A stretch of DNA of 44,281 nt, taken from an uncultured Bacilli bacterium. Lineage in GTDB: Bacteria; Bacillota_I; Bacilli_A; RFN20; CAG-631. Below are positions 18,289 through 26,964 of the stretch, piece by piece; position 1 is the first letter of the stretch, and each line of letters begins with the position of its first letter. The stretch is taken from NCBI GenBank assembly GCA_947626825.1, contig CANQTM010000011.1, positions 1 to 44,281 of the forward strand. Direction: 5' to 3'. The position numbers and the translations under genes were made by a program. A model generated the notes under the pieces. The model saw only the letters and a program-made list of their open reading frames with translations. It did no database searches and was not told the origin of the DNA.

Positions 18289-18801
18289 ATGAATAAAAAT
18301 CTCATTCCAACATTTACATGTTCAACAATTTATAACTTAGACATTGATAAAGTTAAAAAACTAGGATATCAATATATTTTAACAGATCTTGATAATACTT
18401 TGACAGGACCATATGAAAAAAATGCAAGCCAGGATGTTAAAGATTTAATTTCAAAATTTGTTAATAATGGTTTTAATGTTATTATATTATCAAACAATCG
18501 TCAAAAAAGAGTCAGTAATTTTGTCAAGCCTTTAAATGTCCCATTTTTATATCAAGTCAAAAAGCCAAAAACACATAAACTACAAAAATATTTAAACGAA
18601 AATAATATTGACACCAAAAAATGTTTAATAATTGGTGATCAAATAATGACCGATATTTTAATGGCTAATAGATTAAATATAGATTCAGTTTTAGTAAATA
18701 GACTAACTAAAATTGATCAAGTTATTACAATCATACCAAGATTTTTAGATAGATATTTTCGTCGTAAATTAAAAAAGAAAAAATTACTTAAGGAATTTTA
18801 A
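18289..18801 (+). CDS. yqeG: YqeG family HAD-IIIA phosphatase
   Basis: 170-residue HAD phosphatase with motif I LTDLDNTLTGPY (DxDxT), motif II IILSNN, the KPK lysine (KKPKTHKLQKYL) and motif IV IIGDQIMTDILMANRL. Family members are phosphatidylglycerophosphate-phosphatase-like or of unknown substrate; the substrate here is not known. The ATG at 18289 is supported by acggagg 6 bases upstream, whereas the earlier in-frame start at 18250 precedes the promoter. First gene of a conserved operon with yqeH one base after its stop. Confidence 0.92.
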   Translation: MNKNLIPTFTCSTIYNLDIDKVKKLGYQYILTDLDNTLTGPYEKNASQDVKDLISKFVNNGFNVIILSNNRQKRVSNFVKPLNVPFLYQVKKPKTHKLQKYLNENNIDTKKCLIIGDQIMTDILMANRLNIDSVLVNRLTKIDQVITIIPRFLDRYFRRKLKKKKLLKEF

Positions 18802-18802
18802 A

Positions 18803-19879
18803 ATGGAAGAATTATATTGCCTTGGTTGTGGAGTTAAATTACAATGTGAAAATGTTGATGATGAGGGTTATGTTGATCCTAATGCTTTTAATCATGAATT
18901 TGTTTTATGCAAAAGATGTTATCAATTAAAACATTATGGAAAATTTACTACAAGCAATATTGTAAAAAATAGTATTAGATTATTACATGAAAATGCCAAA
19001 AAAGATGATATTATTGTTCTTATTTGTGATGTTTCACTTACAATATGTCCATTGACAAAAGCACTTTTAGAATTAAATTATTTTCAAAATGTTATTTTAA
19101 TTGCCAATCGATATGATTTATATAAAGACTATATTAGTCCAGAAAAAGCACTTAAATTTTTAAAAAATGAAGCTAAAAGATGTCATTTTAAATTTAAAAA
19201 ATATTTTTTAGTAGATAATAATATTGAAGAAATATTTAATTATTTAGATGACAATTCATTAAATAAAGATATTTATGTAATTGGACTTGAAAATGCTGGT
19301 AAAACAACTTTTTTAAATAAAATATTAACAAAAATTGCTAATGAAAAAAATGATTATTTAACAAATTCAAAATATCCTGGTACTACTATCGATTTAGTTA
19401 AAATAAATTTAACTGACAATAACTATATAATTGATTCACCAGGTATTAAATCAAAAGGAAATTTTATGAATTTGGTTTCAAAAGAATTTATTAAAAATTA
19501 TGATTTAAATAAAATAAAGGCTACTAGTTTTCAAATTAATGAAAATCAATCAATTATTATTTCTAACATTCTTAAATTAGATTTTAAAGAAGGAAATAGA
19601 CAAACAATAATTTATTATGGTTCTAATATGTTAGAAATAACACGTTGTAAATTAGAAAAATCAAAAAAAACATTTAATAATTTAATTAAAGATTTAAAAT
19701 TAAAAGAAAAAAGCATTGACAATTTAGAAAGACTTGAAAAAAAACCTTTTAAAATAAAAGATAATGAAAAATATGATTTAGTAATTGAAGGTTTAGGATT
19801 TTTTAGTTTAACACAAGGAACGTATAACCTATATTGTCTTAAAGGCGTTAATGCCTTCTTAAGAAAATCCATGATTTGA
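18803..19879 (+). CDS. yqeH: Circularly permuted ribosome-assembly GTPase YqeH
   Basis: Needed for 30S subunit maturation in Bacillus. The 358-residue protein begins with a zinc finger (CLGCGVKLQ, then CKRCYQLKHYG). The permuted GTPase domain follows, in the order G4 (ANRYDLY, where most members have NKxD), G1 (GLENAGKTTFLNKI, about 163-176), G2 (YPGTTIDL) and G3 (IDSPGI). A C-terminal domain of about 150 residues follows. Slightly shorter than Bacillus YqeH. It follows yqeG by one base with aagga in the yqeG end. aroE, which normally follows in Bacillus, is absent. Confidence 0.94.
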   Translation: MEELYCLGCGVKLQCENVDDEGYVDPNAFNHEFVLCKRCYQLKHYGKFTTSNIVKNSIRLLHENAKKDDIIVLICDVSLTICPLTKALLELNYFQNVILIANRYDLYKDYISPEKALKFLKNEAKRCHFKFKKYFLVDNNIEEIFNYLDDNSLNKDIYVIGLENAGKTTFLNKILTKIANEKNDYLTNSKYPGTTIDLVKINLTDNNYIIDSPGIKSKGNFMNLVSKEFIKNYDLNKIKATSFQINENQSIIISNILKLDFKEGNRQTIIYYGSNMLEITRCKLEKSKKTFNNLIKDLKLKEKSIDNLERLEKKPFKIKDNEKYDLVIEGLGFFSLTQGTYNLYCLKGVNAFLRKSMI

Positions 19880-19891
19880 GGAGAAAAAACT

Positions 19892-20185
19892 ATGCTAGAT
19901 AAAAAAGATAAATATCATTTAAGATCACTTGCAAATACATTAAATCCAATAGTTACAATAGGAAAAGATGGACTTACTCAAAATGTCTTATCATCAATTA
20001 TTGATGCAATTACAGCCCATGAACTAATTAAAATTTCAATTTTAAAAACTTATCAAGGTTTAGAATTGAAAGAATTAGCTTCTTTGATTTGTAATACAAT
20101 AGATGCTGAACTTATATTTACAATTGGCAGAGTAATCGTTATTTATAAAAAGAATAAGGAGTTAAATAGATATGGCATCAAATAA
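19892..20185 (+). CDS. yhbY: YhbY/YqeI family RNA-binding protein
   Basis: 97-residue CRS1-YhbY (CRM) domain protein associated with pre-50S ribosomes. LRSLANTLNPIVTIGKDGLTQNVLSSI and the later ELIKISILK, ending with TIGRVIVIYKKNK, are diagnostic. Ribosome site gaggag about 7 bases upstream. The end overlaps the next gene by 14 bases, which implies coupling. Confidence 0.94.
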   Translation: MLDKKDKYHLRSLANTLNPIVTIGKDGLTQNVLSSIIDAITAHELIKISILKTYQGLELKELASLICNTIDAELIFTIGRVIVIYKKNKELNRYGIK

Positions 20186-21293
20186 AAAAGTCATGATCTT
20201 TGGAGGATCATATAATCCCATTCACCAAGGTCATATCAATGCAGCAATATCTGCAGCCAATTATTTAAAAGTTGATGAAGTCTGGTTAATGCCAAGAAAA
20301 TATAATTATGATGGTTCTTTACTTCTTGATGGTAAATATCGCATTGAAATGATTAATATGGCCATAGAAAATCTTAATAATTTTAAAATTTGCGATATAG
20401 AATTAAAAGATAAAAATGCTAAATTAATCTACACATATAATACTGCTAAAATAATTAAAAAAAAATATCCTGATATTGATTTTTATTTTTTAATAGGAAC
20501 GGATCAATTAAATAGTTTACCGCGATGGTATAAAGCAAATGAATTAACAAAATTATTTAAATTTGTATGTTATAAAAGACCAGGATATGATATTGATATA
20601 AATATTCAAAATGAATATGATGTAATGATTATTGATGGACCATTAGTTGACACATCATCAACAATAATAAGATCAGGTATTTTTCAAAAAATTGATGATG
20701 ATATTCAACAATATATCATTAAAAAGCAATTATATTTAAAAGAAAGAGTTATGCCAAAATTACCTGAAGAAAGATTTATTCATGTTTTATCAACTGCAAG
20801 ATTTGCAAAAAAAGTTGCCTTAAGCAATAATGTTAATACAAATAGAGCATATGTAGCTGGAATTTTACATGATATTGCTAAAGGTTTAACAAAAGATGAA
20901 ATATATGAAATAATGCAAAAATATTTTCATAATAAATTAAATTATCCAAAATATTGTTATCATGCATTTGCTTCAGCATATATTGCCTACTTTGATTTTG
21001 GTATTAATGATAAAAAAATATTAAAAGCAATTTGTAATCATGCTAAAGCAAATAAACATATGTCAAAATTAGATAAAATAATTTATTGTGCAGATAAACT
21101 TGAAGAATCAAGGCCATTTGCCAATACTTTAAATGATATAAGAGATTTAGCATTTAATAATATCGATCAATGTTTTATAGAAGTATTGAAATTTCAAATT
21201 GAATATTTAAAAAAACAAAATGATGAAATTGACCAATCTATTTTTGAAATGGTTGATTATTATTCAAGGAGACTTACTGAAAATGGAAGATAA
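20172..21293 (+). CDS. nadD: Fused nicotinate-nucleotide adenylyltransferase and YqeK HD hydrolase
   Basis: 373-residue fusion. Residues 1-195 are NadD, which makes deamido-NAD from nicotinate mononucleotide and ATP: GGSYNPIHQGH nucleotide-binding motif (about 11-21), FLIGTDQLNSLPRW, and SSTIIRSGI. Residues about 200-373 are the YqeK HD domain (HVLSTARFAKKVA, GILHDIAKGLT, HAFASAYIA, DKIIYCADKLEESRP); Bacillus YqeK hydrolyses diadenosine tetraphosphate symmetrically. In Bacillus these are adjacent separate genes. The start at 20172 follows aaggag. It overlaps rsfS by 11 bases. Confidence 0.95.
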   Translation: MASNKKVMIFGGSYNPIHQGHINAAISAANYLKVDEVWLMPRKYNYDGSLLLDGKYRIEMINMAIENLNNFKICDIELKDKNAKLIYTYNTAKIIKKKYPDIDFYFLIGTDQLNSLPRWYKANELTKLFKFVCYKRPGYDIDINIQNEYDVMIIDGPLVDTSSTIIRSGIFQKIDDDIQQYIIKKQLYLKERVMPKLPEERFIHVLSTARFAKKVALSNNVNTNRAYVAGILHDIAKGLTKDEIYEIMQKYFHNKLNYPKYCYHAFASAYIAYFDFGINDKKILKAICNHAKANKHMSKLDKIIYCADKLEESRPFANTLNDIRDLAFNNIDQCFIEVLKFQIEYLKKQNDEIDQSIFEMVDYYSRRLTENGR

Positions 21294-21621
21294 AGTATTA
21301 CTAGAAATTTTAAAAACAATGGATGAAAATAAAGCCAAAGATATCACATATCTTAATGTTTCAAATTTTAATCCATTAACTGAATATTATATAATCGGTA
21401 CTGTTATGTCAAATAGACAAGCTCTTTCACTTGCCAATCATCTTAAAGATGTTTTAGAAGAAAATGATATCAATGTAAAACATGTTGAAGGTAATCAAAC
21501 AAGTGATTGGATTTTAGTCGATGGAATGGATTATATTATTCATATTTTTGTTAATGATGCAAGAAATCGCTATGGACTTGAAAAAATTTTATCATCAAAT
21601 GATATATACAAGGTAGAATAA
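21283..21621 (+). CDS. rsfS: Ribosome silencing factor
   Basis: 112-residue RsfS/YbeB protein that binds L14 and blocks subunit joining when nutrients run short. Motifs: DITYLNVSNFNPLTEYYIIGT, SNRQALSLANHLKDVLEE, EGNQTSDWILVDGMDYIIHIF and RNRYGLEKI. The ATG at 21283 begins the conserved region and follows aaggag by about 10 bases; a longer frame inside nadD-yqeK is not needed. Confidence 0.95.
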   Translation: MEDKVLLEILKTMDENKAKDITYLNVSNFNPLTEYYIIGTVMSNRQALSLANHLKDVLEENDINVKHVEGNQTSDWILVDGMDYIIHIFVNDARNRYGLEKILSSNDIYKVE

Positions 21622-21622
21622 T

Positions 21623-22297
21623 ATGAAGAAAATATTAATCATTGTCGCTATGGAAAGCGAATTAGATGGATTTTTGAAAAATGATAATTATAAAATGCAA
21701 ATTATCTTAGGTCAAATTGTATTTTCAAAACAATTAAATAACAAAACAATTTATTTAAGTAAATGTAATGTTGGCAAAGTAAACGCTTGTTGTTTAACTA
21801 CTTCATTAATTTTAAAATTAAAACCAAATTATGTTGTTAATGCTGGTATTGGCGGTGGCTTAACAAATAATTTAAATTTATTAGATGTTGTTGCAAGTAG
21901 TAAGGTTGCTTATCACGATTTTGATCTAACAGCATTTAATTTAAAAAAAGGACAACTTAATGAATTTGAATATTATTTTAAGGCGTCAAAAAAACTTCTT
22001 GATTTATTAGATAATAATGTTAAAAAAGGACTAATTGTCTCTGGTGATCAATTTATTAGCGGACTAGAACCATTAAAACAAATTAAAAAAGATTTTCCAA
22101 AAGCATTAGTTTGTGATATGGAAGGTTGTGCAATTGCCCATACATGTTATTTATTATCAAAAAAATTTGTGGTTATAAGAGCAATTTCTGATAATGTATT
22201 TTTAGATAATCACATAAATATTTATCAAGACTATAAAGAATTAGCTATAGAAAAAGTAGTGCAAGTTGTTAATAATTTAATCTCAAAAATTTTCTAA
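21623..22297 (+). CDS. mtnN: 5'-methylthioadenosine/S-adenosylhomocysteine nucleosidase
   Basis: Cleaves adenine from MTA and SAH, recycling by-products of methylation. The 224-residue product has AMESELDGF at the N-terminus, VNAGIGGGL (about 73-81), VSGDQFISG, the purine/ribose motif CDMEGCAIAH with its Glu, and AISDN containing the catalytic Asp. The adenine product could feed apt. Last gene of the yqeG operon, one base after rsfS and followed by a terminator; it occupies the slot of the yqeM methyltransferase in Bacillus. Confidence 0.93.
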   Translation: MKKILIIVAMESELDGFLKNDNYKMQIILGQIVFSKQLNNKTIYLSKCNVGKVNACCLTTSLILKLKPNYVVNAGIGGGLTNNLNLLDVVASSKVAYHDFDLTAFNLKKGQLNEFEYYFKASKKLLDLLDNNVKKGLIVSGDQFISGLEPLKQIKKDFPKALVCDMEGCAIAHTCYLLSKKFVVIRAISDNVFLDNHINIYQDYKELAIEKVVQVVNNLISKIF

Positions 22298-22402
22298 ATT
22301 TTATTTATATTTTGTTTTTATTATACAAATTTATTAAAAAATATCAATTTTTACATCATTTTTGATAATAAAAAGTCAGTTATGTTACCAAATAAAATAA
22401 TT

Positions 22403-22430
22403 AAACATAGTTTTCTATGTTTTTTTTATT
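22403..22430 (+). terminator. Terminator of the yqeG-mtnN operon
   Basis: aaacatag (22403-22410), loop tttt, ctatgttt (22415-22422), then a long T run. Confidence 0.9.
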
Positions 22431-22459
22431 TTTTTATAGATAAGATTGCAATTTTATTA

Positions 22460-22465
22460 TATAAT
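22460..22465 (+). promoter_or_regulatory. -10 box before the LRR lipoprotein gene
   Basis: TATAAT at 22460-22465, about 35 bases before the start and after the terminator; the -35 (tagata, 22437-22442) is weak. The rest of the 22298-22498 gap shows only A/T-rich sequence. Confidence 0.5.
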
Positions 22466-22498
22466 AATAAATGAAATTCTATTTTAGGAGGATTTAAA

Positions 22499-25400
22499 AT
22501 GAAAAAACCTATAAAAGCCACAAGTAGCGCTTTATTAATTTCACTTTTATTTTTAGCATCATGTGGTGTTAAAAAATATTCACAAATTACTGATTCAAAT
22601 TCAGAAAGTAATGATGTTTATGTTGAAAGCGATTTTAGTAAGCCAGTTGCTCCTCAAAATTTATCATTTGATCCCGAAACAAATACATTATCATGGACTG
22701 CTGTTACAGGTGCAGTTGGTTATGATGTAATTTGTAATGGGCATAAAAGTACTTCAACTATTAAAACAAATAAATATAAATTACCTAATAATTTTTTAGC
22801 TGATGCTGATGAATATTTAATTGGAGTTAGAACTGTTGGAACTGATAATGTAAAATCAAACTATACAGTTTTCTCATATAATAGTAAAGATGAAGCAACT
22901 TCAACAAACGTTTTTACTTATGAAGTTGACTATACAAATAATGAATGTGCTATTAATGGTTTAAGCCCACTTGCAACACTTGATGATATTAGAGATATGG
23001 AAATGGGTGGTCAATTTAATGGCATGAATATTACAAAAATTGCAGATGGAGCATTTTTGGAATTAAATAAACTAACTAATTTCAATGTTACAATTTTACC
23101 TTCAATTAAAGTAATTGGTGCACATGCTTTTGAAAGAAGTTATGTTACTAAAATTAATTTTAATGAAGGGCTAGAAGAAATTGGTGATAATGCTTTTAAT
23201 AATGCCAGCCAATTAAATGGCTCAAAAGAAGATTTAAATGTTAAATTGCCTAATTCATTAAAAATCATTGGTGATAATGCTTTTTCAACATGTATGGCAT
23301 TAACTTCGGTAGTCTTAAATGAAAATTCTTTACTTGAAAAAATAGGTTCAAATGCATTTTATCGTTCTAAACTTACAACATTTGATTTACCAAGTTCAGT
23401 TAATGAATTAGGTGAAGGAGCTTTTTCAAGTTGTTCATCTTTAACCTCTTTTAATTTTTTAGGTACTACATCCTTAACTTCTTTACCAGCAAGTTGTTTT
23501 TCAGGAACTGTTTTAAGAGAATTTTATTTACCAGATCAAATTGAAGAAATTGGTAAATCATGTTTTGAATTTTCGTCATCAAATAATAATTTTAAATCTT
23601 TCTACTATACAAGTGATTCAAATTTAAAAACAATATCTGAAAATGCTTTTGCTAATTTAAGTCAAAATATATATTTTGGAATTCAAACAAGTGGTGAACA
23701 ACCATCTGGAGTTATTAATTTACCTAAAACGTTAGAAGTAATTGGTAATTCTGCATTTAAAGGTGGAAGATACACAACTGTAAGTTGTCCAAATGATTCA
23801 AAATTAAATAAAATAGGTGATAACGCTTTTAGTGGTGTTACGACATTAAAAGAAATTACATTACCTAGTTCATTAAAAGAAATTGGAGATAGTGCTTTTA
23901 GTGGTGATACAGTTTTAGAAACAGTAACTATGCCAAATGACATATCGTTAGATGTTTTATATTCAAATTCATTTAAGGATACTTCATACATAAAATCATT
24001 TGATAATACAAATCGAATTATTATTGCAAAATCATTATATGCATTGGCAAGTAATGAAACTTCAACAACTGATTTAGATTTATCTAATAGTAATGTAAAC
24101 ACTATTTCTGGAAAATTATTTGAAAATAAAACATTATTAAAAACTTTAAAATTAAATGATGGCTTGTTGAATATAAATGATTCTGCATTTAGCGGCTGTA
24201 CAAGTTTAACACAAATAAATATTCCTGAAAGTGTAATAAATATAGGAAATAATGCTTTTTATAATTGTTCAAGATTAGCAACATTAACTCTTGGAAATCA
24301 AACTACTGCTAAACTTGAAACTATTGGAGATGGTGCTTTTAGTAATAATATTTCAATTACAGAATTTGTATTGCCTGATAATGTTAGAACAATTGGTAAT
24401 GAGGCTTTTGAAGTTTCAAGTACAAATGTTAATAATTTAAAATTAGAAAGATTTGTTATTTCAAATAATTCAAAACTTGAAACTATTGGTGCAAATGCAT
24501 TTAATAATCAAAATAAAATAACAGAAATCAATATCCCAAATAGTGTTAAAACAATTAATGATAGTGCTTTTGTCAATTGTACAAACTTAACTAATATTAA
24601 CATTGATATGGCAAATTCAACTTTAGAAATTATTGGTAATAGTGCTTTTGAAAACACAAAAGTTGAAAATATAAATATACCTGGAACAATAACATATTTA
24701 GGAAATGCCGCATTTAAAAAATGTAGTTCACTTACAAATATTGAATTTGGTAATGGCGCCTTTACTAATTGGAATGTTAATGATAATACAAATGAAAGTG
24801 ATGAAGAAGATGAAGAAAATGTTCCTACTATCTTTTCTGAAACTTTTGCAAGTTGTAGTTCACTAGTAGCTATTTCATTACCTGAAAATATTAAAACAAT
24901 TGAAGATAACGCATTCTTAGATGCAAAAGAACTTGTTACTATTACAAGTAGTGCAACTAAAATTGGAAACTTAGCTTTTGCAAATACTGCATTTGAAAAA
25001 AGTTTTGCTGATGGTGTAGTTGAACATAATGGTATTGTTTTAAGATATATTGGCGATGGATCTCAACCAGTAGATCTTAGAGAAGGTTTAAAAATTAATG
25101 CTGGTGCTTTCGCGGATTCAGCATTAGTTATTATTAATTTACCAAGTTCATTACCAATTATTGATGATTATGCATTTGAAGATTGTACAAATTTAACAAC
25201 TGTCAATATTGATGATGATGCACAATTAACTGAAATTGGTACAAATGCTTTCAATGGTTGTACTAATTTAAAATTATTTAATTTTACAAGCAAAATTGAA
25301 AAAATTGCAGAAAATGCTTTTAACAGATGCCTTAGTTTAACTGAAGTTGATTTATCAAAAACTAAACTAACAGAAATTAGTTCAAATGCTTTTGCAAATT

Positions 25401-26515
25401 GTAATAATTTAAGTTCTGTAAAATTAAATAATGGTCTTGAAACAATTGGTGAATATGCTTTTTACCAAACTGCATTAAAAGATTTAGTAATTAAAAGTTC
25501 AATTACTACAATTAATAGTCATGCATTTGCTAGAATTGGAAAAGCAAATAACAATAGATTAGATCCTGTTAATTGGGAAATAACTCCTTCATTAGAAACT
25601 TTAACATTTGAAAACAATTCAAAATTAAATCACATTGGTAGTTATGCTTTTGAAAATAATATCATTAAAACAATAACATTACCTTCAAATGATGGCATGA
25701 AACTTGATGAATATTGTTTTGCAAATTCAAGACGAATTGAAGAATTTACAATTGAATTTGGCTTTGAAACATTAGAAGGTGTTATTAGTGGTGCAAGTAA
25801 TCTTAAGAAATTAGAAATACCAGGAAATATTCAAATTGCTTCAATATTTGGTGGCAAGATTTCAATGATTCCTACAACATTAAGATCTGTTACAATTGCA
25901 GATGATTCAGAAGCAATTACAGATAATGCCTTTTCAGGTCTTGGCATGGTTGAAGAATTTATTATTCCTAATACTGTTACAACAATTGGTGATTACGCTT
26001 TTTATGGTTGCCGTTCTATTAAATCAATAAATCTTGAAAGCATTACAAGTATTGGTAACAATGCCTTTAATGGATGCGTCAACCTAGAAAATATCAGTTT
26101 TGGAAAAGCTCTTGAATATATTGGTGACAAAGCATTGTTTGCCACAAAATATTTAAATTTAAAAGATGATGTTCAATTTGTTATTTTGGATGATATTTTA
26201 ATCCAATATAATGGTACTGATACTAATGTAACAATTCCATCGCAAGTAAAAGCAATAAGTGGTGGAGCATTCTCAGGAAATCAAACAGTAACAGAAATAA
26301 CATTAAGTAGCAATACTAAATTATTATGTAATGGTGCTTTTGATTCATGTTCAAAACTTTCAAAAATTACTATTCCATATGATGGTGTTGTAGAAATTGA
26401 ACTTGGTGTATTTGATACTTTATCTTCTAATTTGAAAATTTATGTTAAAAATGGCAAATTAAATGAATATAAAAATGATATTCATTGGTCATTATATGAA
26501 GATTATCTTGCATAA
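22499..26515 (+). CDS. BspA-like leucine-rich-repeat lipoprotein
   Basis: 1338-residue surface protein. The signal peptide ends in lipobox LASC (about residues 19-22). A fibronectin type III-like domain follows (PVAPQNLSFDPETNTLSW, about 50-130). From about residue 165 nearly to the end it consists of Treponema/BspA-type LRR_5 repeats of about 23 residues with the frame IGDNAF..CTSLTxIxIPxSVxxI, broken by a few acidic inserts (for example NESDEEDEENVP). There is no C-terminal wall anchor, so lipid anchoring at Cys22 is expected. BspA-type proteins mediate adhesion in several host-associated microbes; adhesion here is inference. A strong aggagg precedes the ATG. Confidence 0.92.
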   Translation: MKKPIKATSSALLISLLFLASCGVKKYSQITDSNSESNDVYVESDFSKPVAPQNLSFDPETNTLSWTAVTGAVGYDVICNGHKSTSTIKTNKYKLPNNFLADADEYLIGVRTVGTDNVKSNYTVFSYNSKDEATSTNVFTYEVDYTNNECAINGLSPLATLDDIRDMEMGGQFNGMNITKIADGAFLELNKLTNFNVTILPSIKVIGAHAFERSYVTKINFNEGLEEIGDNAFNNASQLNGSKEDLNVKLPNSLKIIGDNAFSTCMALTSVVLNENSLLEKIGSNAFYRSKLTTFDLPSSVNELGEGAFSSCSSLTSFNFLGTTSLTSLPASCFSGTVLREFYLPDQIEEIGKSCFEFSSSNNNFKSFYYTSDSNLKTISENAFANLSQNIYFGIQTSGEQPSGVINLPKTLEVIGNSAFKGGRYTTVSCPNDSKLNKIGDNAFSGVTTLKEITLPSSLKEIGDSAFSGDTVLETVTMPNDISLDVLYSNSFKDTSYIKSFDNTNRIIIAKSLYALASNETSTTDLDLSNSNVNTISGKLFENKTLLKTLKLNDGLLNINDSAFSGCTSLTQINIPESVINIGNNAFYNCSRLATLTLGNQTTAKLETIGDGAFSNNISITEFVLPDNVRTIGNEAFEVSSTNVNNLKLERFVISNNSKLETIGANAFNNQNKITEINIPNSVKTINDSAFVNCTNLTNINIDMANSTLEIIGNSAFENTKVENINIPGTITYLGNAAFKKCSSLTNIEFGNGAFTNWNVNDNTNESDEEDEENVPTIFSETFASCSSLVAISLPENIKTIEDNAFLDAKELVTITSSATKIGNLAFANTAFEKSFADGVVEHNGIVLRYIGDGSQPVDLREGLKINAGAFADSALVIINLPSSLPIIDDYAFEDCTNLTTVNIDDDAQLTEIGTNAFNGCTNLKLFNFTSKIEKIAENAFNRCLSLTEVDLSKTKLTEISSNAFANCNNLSSVKLNNGLETIGEYAFYQTALKDLVIKSSITTINSHAFARIGKANNNRLDPVNWEITPSLETLTFENNSKLNHIGSYAFENNIIKTITLPSNDGMKLDEYCFANSRRIEEFTIEFGFETLEGVISGASNLKKLEIPGNIQIASIFGGKISMIPTTLRSVTIADDSEAITDNAFSGLGMVEEFIIPNTVTTIGDYAFYGCRSIKSINLESITSIGNNAFNGCVNLENISFGKALEYIGDKALFATKYLNLKDDVQFVILDDILIQYNGTDTNVTIPSQVKAISGGAFSGNQTVTEITLSSNTKLLCNGAFDSCSKLSKITIPYDGVVEIELGVFDTLSSNLKIYVKNGKLNEYKNDIHWSLYEDYLA

Positions 26516-26532
26516 TTAATAGGTAGTTTATT

Positions 26533-26964
26533 ATGAATGAGTCAGATATTAGTAGGACAAAACTTCATGAACAAGCAATGATTTGTATTTTTCAATATTT
26601 ATTTTATAAATCATATAAAAATATAAGTAATTATAAAAAAATTGATGAGATTGTTTATGATGTTATGGATGTTAATTTTGATAATTGTGAAGATTTCTTT
26701 AAAGCAATAATTTTTGAGACTATATCAAATAGCAAACAATATATTACTATAATAGAATCACACTTAATAAAGTGGACATTTAAACGTCTTTGTTTAGTTG
26801 ATCAAGCCATTTTATTATTATTTACAAGTGAAATTATTAATAAAAGAGTTCCTATTCAAGTAGCTATTGATATGGCATGTGATTTAGCACATCGATATTG
26901 TGATGATAAATCATATAAATATATAAACAAAGTTTTAGATATAATTGGTAAAGAAAATGCATGA
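26533..26964 (+). CDS. nusB: Transcription antitermination factor NusB
   Basis: 143-residue NusB, which binds boxA RNA with S10 during rRNA transcription. LHEQAMICIFQYLF at the N-terminus and the C-terminal INKRVPIQVAIDMACDLAHRYCDDKSYKYINKVLD are the family signature. It starts only 17 bases after the lipoprotein stop without an intervening terminator. The ribosome site is weak (taggtag). Confidence 0.93.
   Translation: MNESDISRTKLHEQAMICIFQYLFYKSYKNISNYKKIDEIVYDVMDVNFDNCEDFFKAIIFETISNSKQYITIIESHLIKWTFKRLCLVDQAILLLFTSEIINKRVPIQVAIDMACDLAHRYCDDKSYKYINKVLDIIGKENA

Noticed and set aside
22990-26400. Regular short repeats suggesting a repeat array at DNA level
   Set aside because: They are degenerate codons for LRR_5 protein repeats in one long frame, with no spacers; not CRISPR or satellite DNA.
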